A DNA stretch of 64,000 bases from Cephalopachus bancanus (Eukaryota; Chordata; Mammalia; Primates; Tarsiidae): NCBI GenBank assembly GCA_027257055.1, contig JAPVLO010000206.1:620001-684000 (forward strand). The letters run 5' to 3'. The notes below the pieces were generated by a model. It searched no databases, had not been told where the DNA came from, and saw only the letters and a program-made list of their open reading frames with translations. Shown here piece by piece: positions 1 through 11,380 of the stretch. Position numbers and translations under genes: made by a program. Each line of letters begins with the position of its first letter. Position 1 is the stretch's first letter.

Positions 1-3000
1 GACAGGCCACACCAACAAATGTTTAGTATTCTGGTCATTTCCTGGTTAAGCAACATTCAAGTGACTGAAATAAATGCATATTTTTAAAGATGAGTCTCCT
101 TAATTACCTCATTGAAATTTAATGAAATATCTCAATTTATAAGATTGTTTTCACTTTCCAACAGCACATGTCAATGAGATATATACTAAGGGAGGATATA
201 TGAAAGAAAATACTATACAGAGAGAAACAAACTTCTCTGCACCAGGAAAAAAAAACATAAAATAAAAAGACATTCAAGAAGTGTTTTCCTTGTGAGGTCT
301 CTCTTGAGTTGCACAACTGCATCTTGTATGTACTTTCTTGCACAGTTTTTATATCACTTCATCAATAAGCACTCTGAAAAAAATGTCATGCTGGAGTTAT
401 GAAAAGTATCTTGGCTAGCTAAAAGTATTACATAAATATATCCCGTGGTGGTGTACAAACTGCACCAGATGTAATTTAAATGGCTAATTAGGAGCAACAC
501 TGGTTTGACTGAAAAAGAAATGTAGTCAAGAGCAAAAATTCAGAAAGAGAAGATTAAGTTACAAACAGATAATTTCAAGCAAAATAATAGACTTGTAAAG
601 TCTACGTTTCTACAAAAAATTGGGTTTGATGTTTTCATAGTTTAAAAAACCTTATCTTTGGGTGTGTATATATTGAAAAAATGAGGATTTTTTTGATAAT
701 CAAAGGCATTGGATATTTATCTTTCTAGATATGGCATTCCACATTGGTTTTTGTTATATGATCTTCAATGTAGAAATCTGAAGCTTACTGTTTTTAGTCA
801 ACACAAGTCAAAATTTTGAGGCATTTAGGTTTACAAAATATCTCTTTTATAAACAGTCTACATTCCCAAGAAAAACAAAAAGTGACAAAATCGACTTGAG
901 TAAATCACCACTAACTCCTAAGCCTGTTATATCAACCCTGATCAAGCACTCCACATCTTGGATGTGGAAGGGCTTATGAATTCTCTTTGGTCTCAGAAGT
1001 TGCAGAGCCTAAGATATTGCCTGCGCACCCAAAAAACTGATGTGAAGGTGGTTAGTTCTTTCATTAGTATAACTCATAGCTTCTGTTAGGGTTGAATAGA
1101 CACCCAGAAGGGTAAGATAAATAAGCAAACAAGTAAGAAATCATCCTTGTTTATACAATGCCTTTATGAAAATTAGAAAGGGATGAACATGCACACACAC
1201 ACATGCGCCTGGATCCTTGTGGTTTAGTGAGACATGGTACATTCATGAAAATTTGAAAAATGGGCCCCACCCTTCAGGTGGAGGTAATCCCACATTAGGG
1301 CACATAGCTTGATATATATCTTAGACCCGAATTACACCTTAGCTGGGCAGGTGTGTGCAGTTACTAATCTGCACAATCATACACAGTGGACCTGCGATAT
1401 TGTATTTCTTCACTCAAAAACAGACACATAAATAATAAAAGTCATGAAAAAAAGTTAGCAAGAAGGATTCATACTAAAGATACAAATAACATACATGAAG
1501 TATAGTATTGTAGAGACTCACTAACTTTTAAGAGGCCATAACCTAATTGTGGGAGTAGAAATGGGGACCAATTAGTAGATATGCTTGCAAAATGTCTAAA
1601 ACTGCTTCCTCAGTAGAAAAAATAACTACAAGAAATTCATATCTTTATAACATAGCGATGGTAGGTCAGGGATTGGATTTAACTCTACTTGAAAGCTAGT
1701 AAGTTAGCCTGTGATTGTCTCATAGACTCTGGCAGAAGACATGAGACTCCTGGGTCAGAGACAAAGGTCTTTACTACTCTTGGCACAGCAGGCAGTAGGA
1801 GCATCAGCTTATTCACATCTATTCTCTCTGGCTCCAGGTCTTACAGGGGCAATATGATGGATGCTGCACACATGGTGTGTTCATACTGCAGCTGAGAAAC
1901 ACTGAACTTGGGAATCCCAACATTTTTATAGCAGGTAGTTAGTGTGGTCTTTGTCATGGGGAGAGCATACCTCATTTCTCAAGATTCCCATCTAGATAAA
2001 CAATCTGAGACATATCCCAGATTAAAGAGTGGTCAGTCTTGGCACATCCAACAAAACATATACAAGTGCAAAGGGACCCAGGAGGACTCTCTTTTCTAAC
2101 AAGAGTATATTTAGGATTAACATTCTTACTCAGAATGATATTAAAAATTGACATTTTCATAAAACTATCAAATGAGCTACATATTTTCTTTTTATTATAT
2201 AATTAATAGACAGAGTTGATTATATCCACATCTTAAGCATTACTACTCAAAGTTATCTACAACTTAAAGGAGAAAACTAGAAATGCAAGACATAGTGATA
2301 TGTATCTAAATCTGTACATTGAACATTTAAAAACAAAATTCACATTTCGTTTTTGATTTTTAAAGAACAAAATGCAGACAACTATTCTTAAAATATGTAA
2401 ACATCACTCATAATCCCACCCCTCAAAGATTGCAAATACAGTTTTATTTGGGTAAATTTCCATTTCATCTATGTCCTATGCATATTATTACATAGTTGCA
2501 ATCACATTTTAAGTACAGTTGTGTATCCTGCTTTCATTTATACATATATGTGGTTTTTCCAATTCAACTACTTATGTAACATGCTTAATACCATGACTAT
2601 GGATGCATCATAATGTAACCATTCAACCACTGCAGTTGTTTCAATTGTTCACTAATATAAATAACACTACAGGATGTATGAAGCCTTCAACAAAGCATTA
2701 TTGAAAGAAAACTCTAATGGTCCTCTGAAATCAATACTCTGAATAAGAATGTGAAATACATTTAATTTTTCTTTCTTAGATATCCCATTTGCATTTCTAA
2801 AATCCCAGAGACAACTTAATCATATTATTCATTTCCATCCATGCTTGACTCTCCTCAACTCTTAAACTAGAATAGATGCTGGCCCCATCCAACATTCAGT
2901 CTCACTTTCTCCTTATTAAGAGTATTTCTATATTATTCGGACTGACAATGTGCCCAATTAAAAATCTATACTCCCCAACCTCCTTTACAGCTAGGTGATT

Positions 3001-3224
3001 AAGCCCAACCATGTGATTAAGTATGAGAAATCAAGACATATATATAGAAGCCATTGAGAGAGATTTCCAGGAAAAGCTCCTTTAAATGGAGACAGATAGA
3101 CAAAACTGTTTTGTTGCTTTCCTTCTTCCATCTTTCTGGAAGTCTGAAGTAGTAGTTGGTGCTCAAGCAGCTGCCTTGGTCAACTTGACCACATGAGGCA
3201 ACTTGAACATGGAAGACTTACATC

Positions 3225-3480
3225 AGGAATGGCAGAGCAGAAAGACAGAAGCAATCTGGTACTCTGGCTGTAAAACCACATTGGTGGGCATCTATAGCCA
3301 GACTGCCTGGCTTCAAACTCTAATTCTGATATTCCTAACTGCACAATTTTAAACAGATTAGTTTTTCCATTTTTTCTGTACCTGTAAAAAAGAGATAACA
3401 ACTATTTACATTATAGGCTATATATATAAAGTACGCAGAACAATGCCAGAAAATAACAAATGTTCTATTAGAGTTGCCTA
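3225..3480 (+). mobile_element. MIR SINE
   Basis: AGACTGCCTGGCTTCAAACTC followed by CTGTACCTGTAAAAAAGAGAT and AACAATGCCAGAAAATAAC, the MIR order. Confidence 0.7.
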
Positions 3481-3790
3481 TTATTTGTACTACCTATCTT
3501 CAGACTTACATTATAGGAGAGAAATAAACAAAGCTTTATGTGCTTAGACACTCCTGGGGGACATCTATTTTATTATATGTAATTATAATAACTATGTATA
3601 ATATATAAAAAATTACAGGTATTTCATTATATGTAATAGAACCTAGCCCTGAAACACATGTACTTCACATTTTTCTACACTATGACTGAATCCCTTTGCG
3701 GTATCTTCTTTCACAAATATATACTCTTTCATGTTTTTCTAATTATGTTTTTGCACCCTTGGTCCTGAATCTTCACTCTAACATCAATAT

Positions 3791-4290
3791 GAGGGATGTT
3801 CAGCCTTTTGGTTTCCCTGGGCCACATTGAATAAAGAGGAATTGTCTTGGGTCACACATAAATTATATAATATAGTTGTTGTACATGCATAAGAAGACCT
3901 TTTTTAGATTTTTTATTATAAAATTTAGAAAAATGAGAACAATATAAAACGAGTGGGAAATTTTGACCTTGTTTTTGTAAAACAAATCTATTAATGTCTG
4001 GTTTGATGGGCGTGGTCGCAATTCTTAGTGAGTCCTCAAGGTACTCGTCAAAAATGTTTGTTTGAATTTTGCTCTATATGTGAAAACAACTGCTCACAAA
4101 TGTATGCACTGCCAAAAAAGCAATGTCATGAATAAAGCATGATTGTGAACTTCAAAAATGCAACTATGTATATGGTCTTAGAAGAAAATAAATGCTAAAA
4201 AACGTATGATGTTGAAAGCTTCTGTGGGGCCACATTACTAGTTGTTCTGGGCCGCATGCAGCCCACAGGCCATGGGTTGGACATGCCTGA
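3791..4290 (+). mobile_element. hAT DNA transposon (Zaphod/Tip100-like), non-autonomous
   Basis: Left end GGGATGTTCAGCCTTTTGG and the complement of the right end (CAGGCATGTCCAACCCATGG) form imperfect inverted repeats. GCC-rich ends (CCCTGGGCCACATTG; GGGCCGCATGCAGCCC) flank an AT-rich core of about 500 bp. No transposase remains. Confidence 0.75.
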
Positions 4291-4799
4291 TCTGTATCCT
4301 GGTTGCTGATTATTTTCTTTGTGTTCTAGGAATAATAAAAACCACTGCATGAACAAAGTGATATTGATAAATAATAGATCTTTAAAGATTAGTAAATATT
4401 TTTTCCCTATAAATGGTAGCAGAGTTCCAAGTCCAGGTTTTTGTTAAATTATTTATGGAAATATAATATACCTACAGTAAACTGCATAAATCTTATGCAT
4501 ACAGCTCCATGAAAAGCTTTTTTTAAATTCTCCAAAGGAAAAAAAGAGGGAGAGACAATGAACTTTAGGATATTACCTAAAATTACCTTTTCCCCAGTTT
4601 TTTCATCTTAAAAAATGTTGTCTAACAAGCAAAATTAAAATATTAGCAACACTAAGAGCCATATGCTATTTACCTGTGTTTACCAATTATTAATGCTGTT
4701 CCACATTTACTTCTTCTCTCTCCTCTCCTTTTCTTGTTTTAATCATGTAAAAGGAAGCTGCAGGGTCATAACATATCACCCCTAAATACTTCAGCATGT

Positions 4800-5150
4800 G
4801 TTTTCTAGAAACAAAGACAATCTCCTACAGAAACATAATATCATCGTACCCAAGGAATTTAATATTAATTCAATATTGCCTAATAGTCCATATTCAACTC
4901 TAGAGAGTTCCATCCAGTTTTAGCATTTACCCCTACCACCACCTCATCCTGGATCTAATTATGGATCACACATTCCTGTTGTATGACATGTCTCTGTAGA
5001 CTCCTATAATCTAGGACAATTTCCTTGACTTTTTTTTCCTTCATGACTGACATTTTTGAAGAGCCCAGGTAAATTATCTTATAGAATACCTCACAATCTA
5101 GATGTAAGGAAATAATTATTTCCTCATGAATAGGTTAAACATTTTTGGAA
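4800..5150 (+). mobile_element. L1ME-like 3'UTR fragment
   Basis: Shares ATGGATCACACATTCC, GACATGTCTCTGTAGACTCC and CTGACATTTTTGAAGAGCCC with the old L1 3'UTR pieces at 41,470-42,690 and 62,040. Confidence 0.7.
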
Positions 5151-6295
5151 AAAGTACCACATCGATGTTACCCAGGATTCCATTGTGAGAACAGGGTCAT
5201 TTCCTTGTTCAACCAAATAATAAACCAACGTAAAAAACAATATCTGCCTATATGATAGAAAGCAATCACATTTAAAAATAAACATTTAAAAAAGGATACC
5301 TATTGTCTTCTGTCGGCAACAGAAATTAAAGGGCTTAATGACTATAACATTTTCTACTTGTCATAAAGAGTCAAAGAGCACAATCTACACATTAAAAAAG
5401 ATTTCTTTATGCCAAACTCCTTGAGGTGTTTATTTCTATGGGTTGGAACCGCAGGAGACTTTCATGTTCTATATTCTTTTTGTAACGTTTGAGTTTTTGT
5501 AAAAGCAGAAATTACTTTACAATCAGAGAAAAAGTATTCCAAAGATTTTAAAATAGAGAAGTATTTTTTTAAAAGATATCTTAAAGTAGGGGCTCAGATT
5601 GTTTTACAAGATTGGGTAGCACAGGTTTCTGCTTACACTAGTACCAAACACTAGTACCAAAGGAAAACAAATACTGGACAATGTAAGTCCTTGAGTTTTA
5701 ATGATGGTAAATGTCTTTAGTTTTTCTATGGGACTTTAATTGATTGCCTTTTAAGTTTTTGTATTTGGTGGGGTTACAGAACAAACAAACCATCATCTGC
5801 TGATTCTCAGATATAGAATAGACCCTTCAAATACAGTCTTCTCCCTTTGATTATTTTTTTCTCTTAAGCTTTTGTTTCAGATTCAAATACATTCTGAATA
5901 GATGCAATTAACCTTAACAATATGTATAACCTTACAGCATTCTACTGACTTTGAAGTAAGTTACCTTATTGAACTAAGTTTCTTTTTTCCTCATTTCTGC
6001 TGTGCTTCTACTGATTATTATAGGTATTATGTGTTTTCAAGCTTTCATCATCCTGTTGATTTATTGTTTCACTGTTTCAGCTGTCAAAGACTTTTTGATG
6101 AACTCCCAATCATTTTTGATGATATTGTATTTGAGCAAAAATGATTGTTTCCCAAGACTTGGTAGTCTGGAAAGGCATACCACACTGAGGAATGGAATCT
6201 AGTGCAGAAAATTTGGAAATTCATTCTAAACAGGACCATAATTTCTACCCTGCTGCACAAACAGGAAAGTAAATGTGATCTAATCAAATCAAACT

Positions 6296-6585
6296 GTCTT
6301 TTTTGTTTGAGTGGAGGTCTTATTCTGTCAACCAGGCTGAAGTACAGTAGCACAATCATGACTCACCACAGCCTCAAACTCCTGGGCTCAAGTGATCCTT
6401 CCACCTCAGCCACCCAAGTAACTGGAACTACTGGTGCATGCCACTACATCTGGCGTCTGACTAATTATAGAGACAAGGTCTCACTATGTTGCTTAGGCTG
6501 ATCTCAAACTCTTAGGCTCAAATAATCTCCCTACCGCAGCCTCCCAAAGTGCTTGGACTATAGGCATGAGCCACCATGCTCAGCC
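6296..6585 (-). mobile_element. Old Alu (AluJ-like)
   Basis: Both monomers recognisable (CAACCAGGCTGAAGTACAGT, CCTCCCAAAGTGCTTGG) but well diverged. Confidence 0.88.
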
Positions 6586-6632
6586 CAAACTGTCTTTTCA
6601 TCCACTCTAACAATATTTTCTGCTATGCATAG

Positions 6633-6800
6633 AACTGTGCTTTTCAAACTGTAGGTAGTAACCCACTAATGGGTTGTGAAATAAATCCAATGGATTTATC
6701 TTTGTAATGACCATAAATAGAAAATGTCAGAGTGTATCACATATAGTAAGGATGAGGATTGTTTTGTGGATTTATTTTTTTCAGTTATATATATACCCAA
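6633..6800 (+). mobile_element. Possible hAT-Charlie fragment
   Basis: TGCTTTTCAAACTGTAGGTAG followed by ACCCACTAATGGGTTGTGAA resembles Charlie-type termini. Confidence 0.5.
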
Positions 6801-7024
6801 ATATGTACTCATACCTGTACTAGATAATGATATCAAATGAAATGCTTACTGTAGGCTATGGTCAGAAGTCTGAAAAAAAAAAGCACAGGAAGTCACTACA
6901 TTATTGAGGTTGCACATTAACAGTGGGAGAACAGCCCTAACATGAGGCCACAAGTTCTTTGTCATTTACAAAAGCTGTGGAGAAAAGAGGATTCCCACAG
7001 ACACGTGGCTCTTGCAAACTACTT

Positions 7025-7545
7025 TTCTGTCTAATGGGGTTCAGAGTACGCTACCCCAAAATATGGCACTATAGTATTTAGGAAAACACCAGAAGCAGGA
7101 TGATCTCTCTAACCTTCTCCCACCATTCTCCTTGGAAACAGATCATAAGAAATTTCTTTGACATTCCTCTAAAGTAGGCCATTTCAGAGAGCTCCTCTCC
7201 ATACCCAAAGGAAAGACACAAGGACACAAAAAAGAATTTGAACAAACAGGCCTTGCTAAGTTTTCCATTTATTGCCTTATATTATACTCCTTTGGATCAA
7301 TCATACTTCTCTATAAAACTGTCCATTCTTGGTCAAACCTAAGCACAAAAAGACCTAGTTTTCCTGTTTCTTTGTATCTTTATTTCTGAAGGCTCCCATG
7401 TCATGGAAAACTTATATAAAATAAATGTGTATGTTTTTCTCTTGTTCATCTGTGTTTTATTATTATAGGGGTATTAGCCATGAACCCAGGGATAAGTGAA
7501 GTAAAAGATCTTTTCTCACCTACAACTCTAAATAGATGTGACAAA
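7025..7545 (+). mobile_element. Probable ERVL-type LTR
   Basis: Reads like an old mammalian LTR: CTACCCCAAAATATGGCAC at the start, AATAAATGTG near 7,420, and TCTGTGTTTTATTATTATAGG followed by a purine-rich end. I cannot name the family with certainty. Confidence 0.55.
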
Positions 7546-7654
7546 TCTCTTTCTACATTGCCACTCTCTTTAGCCTAAATAATTTATCCTTTCTTGATGT
7601 GAGTATAAAACAATTGATGGGACCTTAGCCAAGTGAACTATCACACCCGTCCAG

Positions 7655-7880
7655 CTCCATACCATATTCAAGACCCAGACTTTGGTAGATAGATGCAGGT
7701 TTGGGTACTAATTCTGTGACTAAAAAAAGCCATGAGACCTTGGGAAATCATTAAACTTTCAAGACTCAGTTTCCTTATTTGTAAGGTGGCAAATGGTTTA
7801 TCTTGAAGAGAAAAATTAATAATGTACGTGGCATGCTTAACACAAGGTCTGGCATATGGTTAATCATTCAAGACACATAG
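7655..7880 (+). mobile_element. MIR SINE
   Basis: CATGAGACCTTGGGAAATCA, CTCAGTTTCCTTATTTGTAA and AAGGTCTGGCATATGG. Confidence 0.8.
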
Positions 7881-8466
7881 GCCACTGGTTCTTATTTTGG
7901 TTTTAGTCTCTCAGAGGTACCCACTTTAACTAACTATTCTGGGTCACAACAAATTTGCTTTATGCTACCACAGCATCACAATGTTTAATCACATTTCTCA
8001 TTCCAAAAATAAGTCTAATAGGCAGAGTTCTGTTACTTAGTTTGGTATTAGAGCCTGGTAATCATAGAGACATCTACCTAACTCATTGAGCCAGATTATT
8101 ATCAAGAATTAAACACTACCTGTTGCTTTACAAACTTTCTGCCTGTTTATGAGCCTTGCCTAGAGATTGTTAAATAATTCCCTAATGAATAACCATCTAT
8201 ATTGAGCCATCAAGAAGATTACTCAGTACAACCAATCACAGATCTTCTCTTCTGATGTACTATTATTACATAACATAAAAGAAACTTCAGCATTATTCAG
8301 TTCTCCACCTCCAGGGAGGAGTAATAGCCTGGTGCTTCCATGCCATTTAGCATCTATAGGCAGAAGTCTATTTTCTTATAATCATATGAAGAAAAGAAAT
8401 TGAAATCTGGAGCATTGTAGTGAGGAGGAAATAAAAAGCCGTTCTTATAGGCTCTGGTAAGCATGT

Positions 8467-8480
8467 AAAAATTTGTACTT
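8467..8480. repeat. L1 target-site duplication, left copy
   Basis: AAAAATTTGTACTT, identical to 15,400-15,413 directly after the L1 tail. Confidence 0.9.
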
Positions 8481-8765
8481 GACCGCCGTATGGTCACCGT
8501 TTCTGGAGGGCCATTGTCAGAGCCCGCCAGTTGTGCGCGGCTGGTTTGGCCTCAGGGGCCCAGACACCGGGGGTCATTGACTCAGGCATCTGGGCCCTAG
8601 GCACCCTCTGCCACGTGTCCTGACTGGTGTCGGCCACTGGGGCGTCAGGGGGTGGAACCGCCTGGAGTGCCCTTTGTCTGTTGGAGGCTGAAAGTAAAAT
8701 GAAGGTGTTTCCATGATAGAGAGTATAGAGAAAGATTACTCTGGCTGCAGTGTAAAGAAAATATT

Positions 8766-10421
8766 GGACTTCCAGCAAGATGGCGACAGGGCAGCTCGGT
8801 CTATGAGACTCTCCATGGAGGAGATCACAAAGAGACTCTGGTTCTCTCCTCGGAGGCTGCAGATCCCATCAGCAGCAGCCTGCTCTTCACTCGGAGCTCG
8901 GCCATAGACCTCGCTGAGGCATCACCGCGGTCGGGCAGCTACTGTTGCTGCCACTGCTGCTGCCATTGCCGCCATGGCCAGCAGCCATTTCAACCTCGCA
9001 CAGCCAGTGCCTGAGGCAAGCCTCAACCACACCACGGCTGCTGCCGAGGCAGCCATTACACATCGCTCTGCCTGTGCCTGAGGCCAGCGGCTGCCGCCGC
9101 TGCCACCACCACTGAAACAGCCATTCCACATCGGACAGTCAGTGCCTGAGGTGAGCTGCAGCCGCTGCCGCCAAGGCAGCCATTACACATCGCACGGCCT
9201 GTGCCTGAGGCAATCCACGACTTCAGACCCTGAAGCCCCTACGAGCAAGATCTGCTGAGGTCTAGTACCACCAGCGTCCTGCCAGGTCGTGGGTCTCCTC
9301 CCATGTGCCCTGAGGCAACATCTCCCTCCCCTTAGAAGTGGGCCAGCAGCTATGATAAAGACCATCTGGAGCAAGGGATAGCACTACCTGCTGGCGATTC
9401 AAGGTAATGACACCGAAAGGGGAAAAATGAAGCCTGACAGACACAGGTCAGATCTGAGTAGTGAACCGGGTAGTGGTGAACTGAGTGATGATCTGAACTG
9501 CCCTTCACAGCAGGCCAGGGGCAACTGATCCTAACTGTGAACAAACTTACCAGCTTGAAAAGGCAGCTAGAAATCAGAGCTGAAAGGACGTTCAACTTAA
9601 ATGAAAAGTCTCAGAGTGTGCTTGATTGGCTCTGTTACTCTACTGACTTGATTCTATTCCTTCTATTTTGTCACCCCCACCCTTTTTTCCTCCTTCTTTT
9701 CCCTTCATCTTTTTTCTTCTCTCTATAAATGATATCTTTGTATAGAGGAATAGCACACCAATAAGGAGGTTGGTAAGCTTGTATGTTAGCAACATTGTAT
9801 GTTTTAGTTTTTTTGTATGGGAGTTGGTTAGTTTGTAGCCGTAGTCTATTGTTTTTATATGTTTTGATTTTTGTCTCTCTCTCCATTTGTTGGTACACTC
9901 ATCTGTTTTCACCCTTACTCCTCTTTCTCTCCACCCTCCTCTTCCCCCCACTGCCTGCTCCATTTTCTTACTTCTGTTAACTGCATTTTATTTCAGGGAG
10001 TAAACCTACAACCCCACTGCATGGACAGATTCCAAGGCAGTGGGAAGTGGGTTCAGATTATTCATATACCTGTCAGTGGATACCAGGACCTGCAGATAGA
10101 TTCTGAATCACAGCTCCCCCTTTAAGTAAATCTCAAAACTGCAAAAAAGACCACCCACAACCTACAGTGCAACTCCAGAATTCAACAAAGTAAGAGGGTA
10201 AGAGGACATACATAAAGAAAAATAGGAGATTGAACAAACAGAAGTAAAAACAACCCCTCCACCCCTGAATAACAGAATTAAAGAAGACGGTGACATGGAG
10301 GAAGGAAAAAGTAGGGAGGGGGAAAAACCGCACGAATGAGGAAAAACCAAAAGAAGAATATAGGTCTCACCAGACCCCTGGGAGATCAGACACTGAGAAA
10401 GCGTATTCTGAAACACAAACA
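8766..10421 (+). promoter_or_regulatory. L1 5'UTR / internal promoter
   Basis: Starts near GGACTTCCAGCAAGATGGCG. The CAAGATGGCG (8,776-8,785) is a YY1 site placed about 10 bases from the presumed L1 start, as in human L1. A CpG-rich part (8,880-9,230) contains a 68-bp tandem array; a long pyrimidine-rich stretch follows (about 9,655-9,960). At about 1.65 kb it is much longer than the roughly 0.9-kb human L1 5'UTR. Confidence 0.75.
8982..9210 (+). repeat. Degenerate 68-bp tandem array in L1 5'UTR
   Basis: Four copies of a block starting CAGCCATT and ending GTGCCTGAGG occur at 8,982-9,016, 9,050-9,083, 9,118-9,151 and 9,177-9,210. Start-to-start spacings are 68, 68 and 59 bp. GCTGCCGC-rich spacers separate the cores. 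Confidence 0.85.
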
Positions 10422-11289
10422 ATGAAGAGCCCCCAGAATGACTGGTCACATGCAACAAACCCAGACAACAAGACATTAATAGAGAGAATTTTAAAAACTG
10501 AGGAGAGAAAAGAGGAAAATAGGAAGGGGCTGATGTCAGAAATAACAGCAGTAAAGAATACTGTGGTGGAAATAAACAACAAACTAATAAGCATGGAAAG
10601 CAGAATTAGCCAAGCAGAAGAAAGAATCTCAGAGCTCGAAGACCAAAACACAGAACTAACCCAAACTGTCAAAAACATAGAAAAGAAGCTCACAAAGACA
10701 GAACAAAACCTTCAAGAGATGAATGACCACTTCAAGAGACCAAACCTAAGAGTAATTGGCCTTGCTGAGGCAGAGAGAGAAACAGAGGTCACACTGGAAC
10801 AAACATTTCATGAAATCATTCAAGAAAACTTCCCTCATCTCATCAAAGATGAAAAAATTCAAACACAAGAGATTCAGAGAACCCCTGCAAGACAACAAAT
10901 GGGAAGGCCAACTCCCAGACATATGATAATTCGCCTAAACAAAGTAGGTATAAAAGAAAAAAATCCTAATGGCAGCAAGAGAAAAAGGTCAGACTACTTA
11001 CCAGGGAAGAACAATTAGAATAGCAGCAGATTTATCTACAGAAACCCTCCAGGCTAGGAGAGCTTGGAGCCCTATCTTCAAAGTTCTAAAAGATAAACAA
11101 TTTCAACTGAGAATAGCCTACCCAGCCAAGCTAAGCTTCATCAGTGAGGGAGAATTGAAATCTTTCCCAGATATCCAATCCCTTAGAACCTACGCTGCCA
11201 CAAGATCACCTCTACAAGAAACACTTACGAAAGGATTTAACACAGAAGAAAAGGAAAAAAGAACAACAATGTTCTTCACAAGAGTATAG
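10422..11289 (+). pseudogene. L1 ORF1 (frameshifted)
   Basis: Encodes the L1 RNA-binding chaperone ORF1p. A coiled coil is visible (ISQAEERISELEDQNTEL and flanks), followed by the RRM-type core (KRPNLRVIGLAE ... TPRHMIIRLNK) and the C-terminal domain (ADLSTETLQARRAWSPIF, YPAKLSFISEGE). A 7-A run at 10,957-10,963 carries a +1 shift, so the C-terminal domain is out of frame with the start. I chose ATG 10,422 (MKSPQND); the same frame is open further upstream to 10,290 without another ATG. The intact protein would be about 289 residues, slightly shorter than human ORF1p (338). Confidence 0.9.
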
Positions 11290-11380
11290 GCAAAACATTA
11301 AAAACACACATGATCCAACTCTAAAACCAAATGAAAGACAACAGATAAACAGGAAGAACAAACAACTCTGTAAGAACTTT

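Noticed and set aside
1690..2160. Possible LTR-derived sequence
   Set aside because: Some LTR-like texture but no decisive landmarks or boundaries.
8494..8778. 94-codon minus-strand frame at the L1 5' edge
   Set aside because: No family recognised; it crosses the foreign-segment/L1 junction, so it is unlikely to be a gene.
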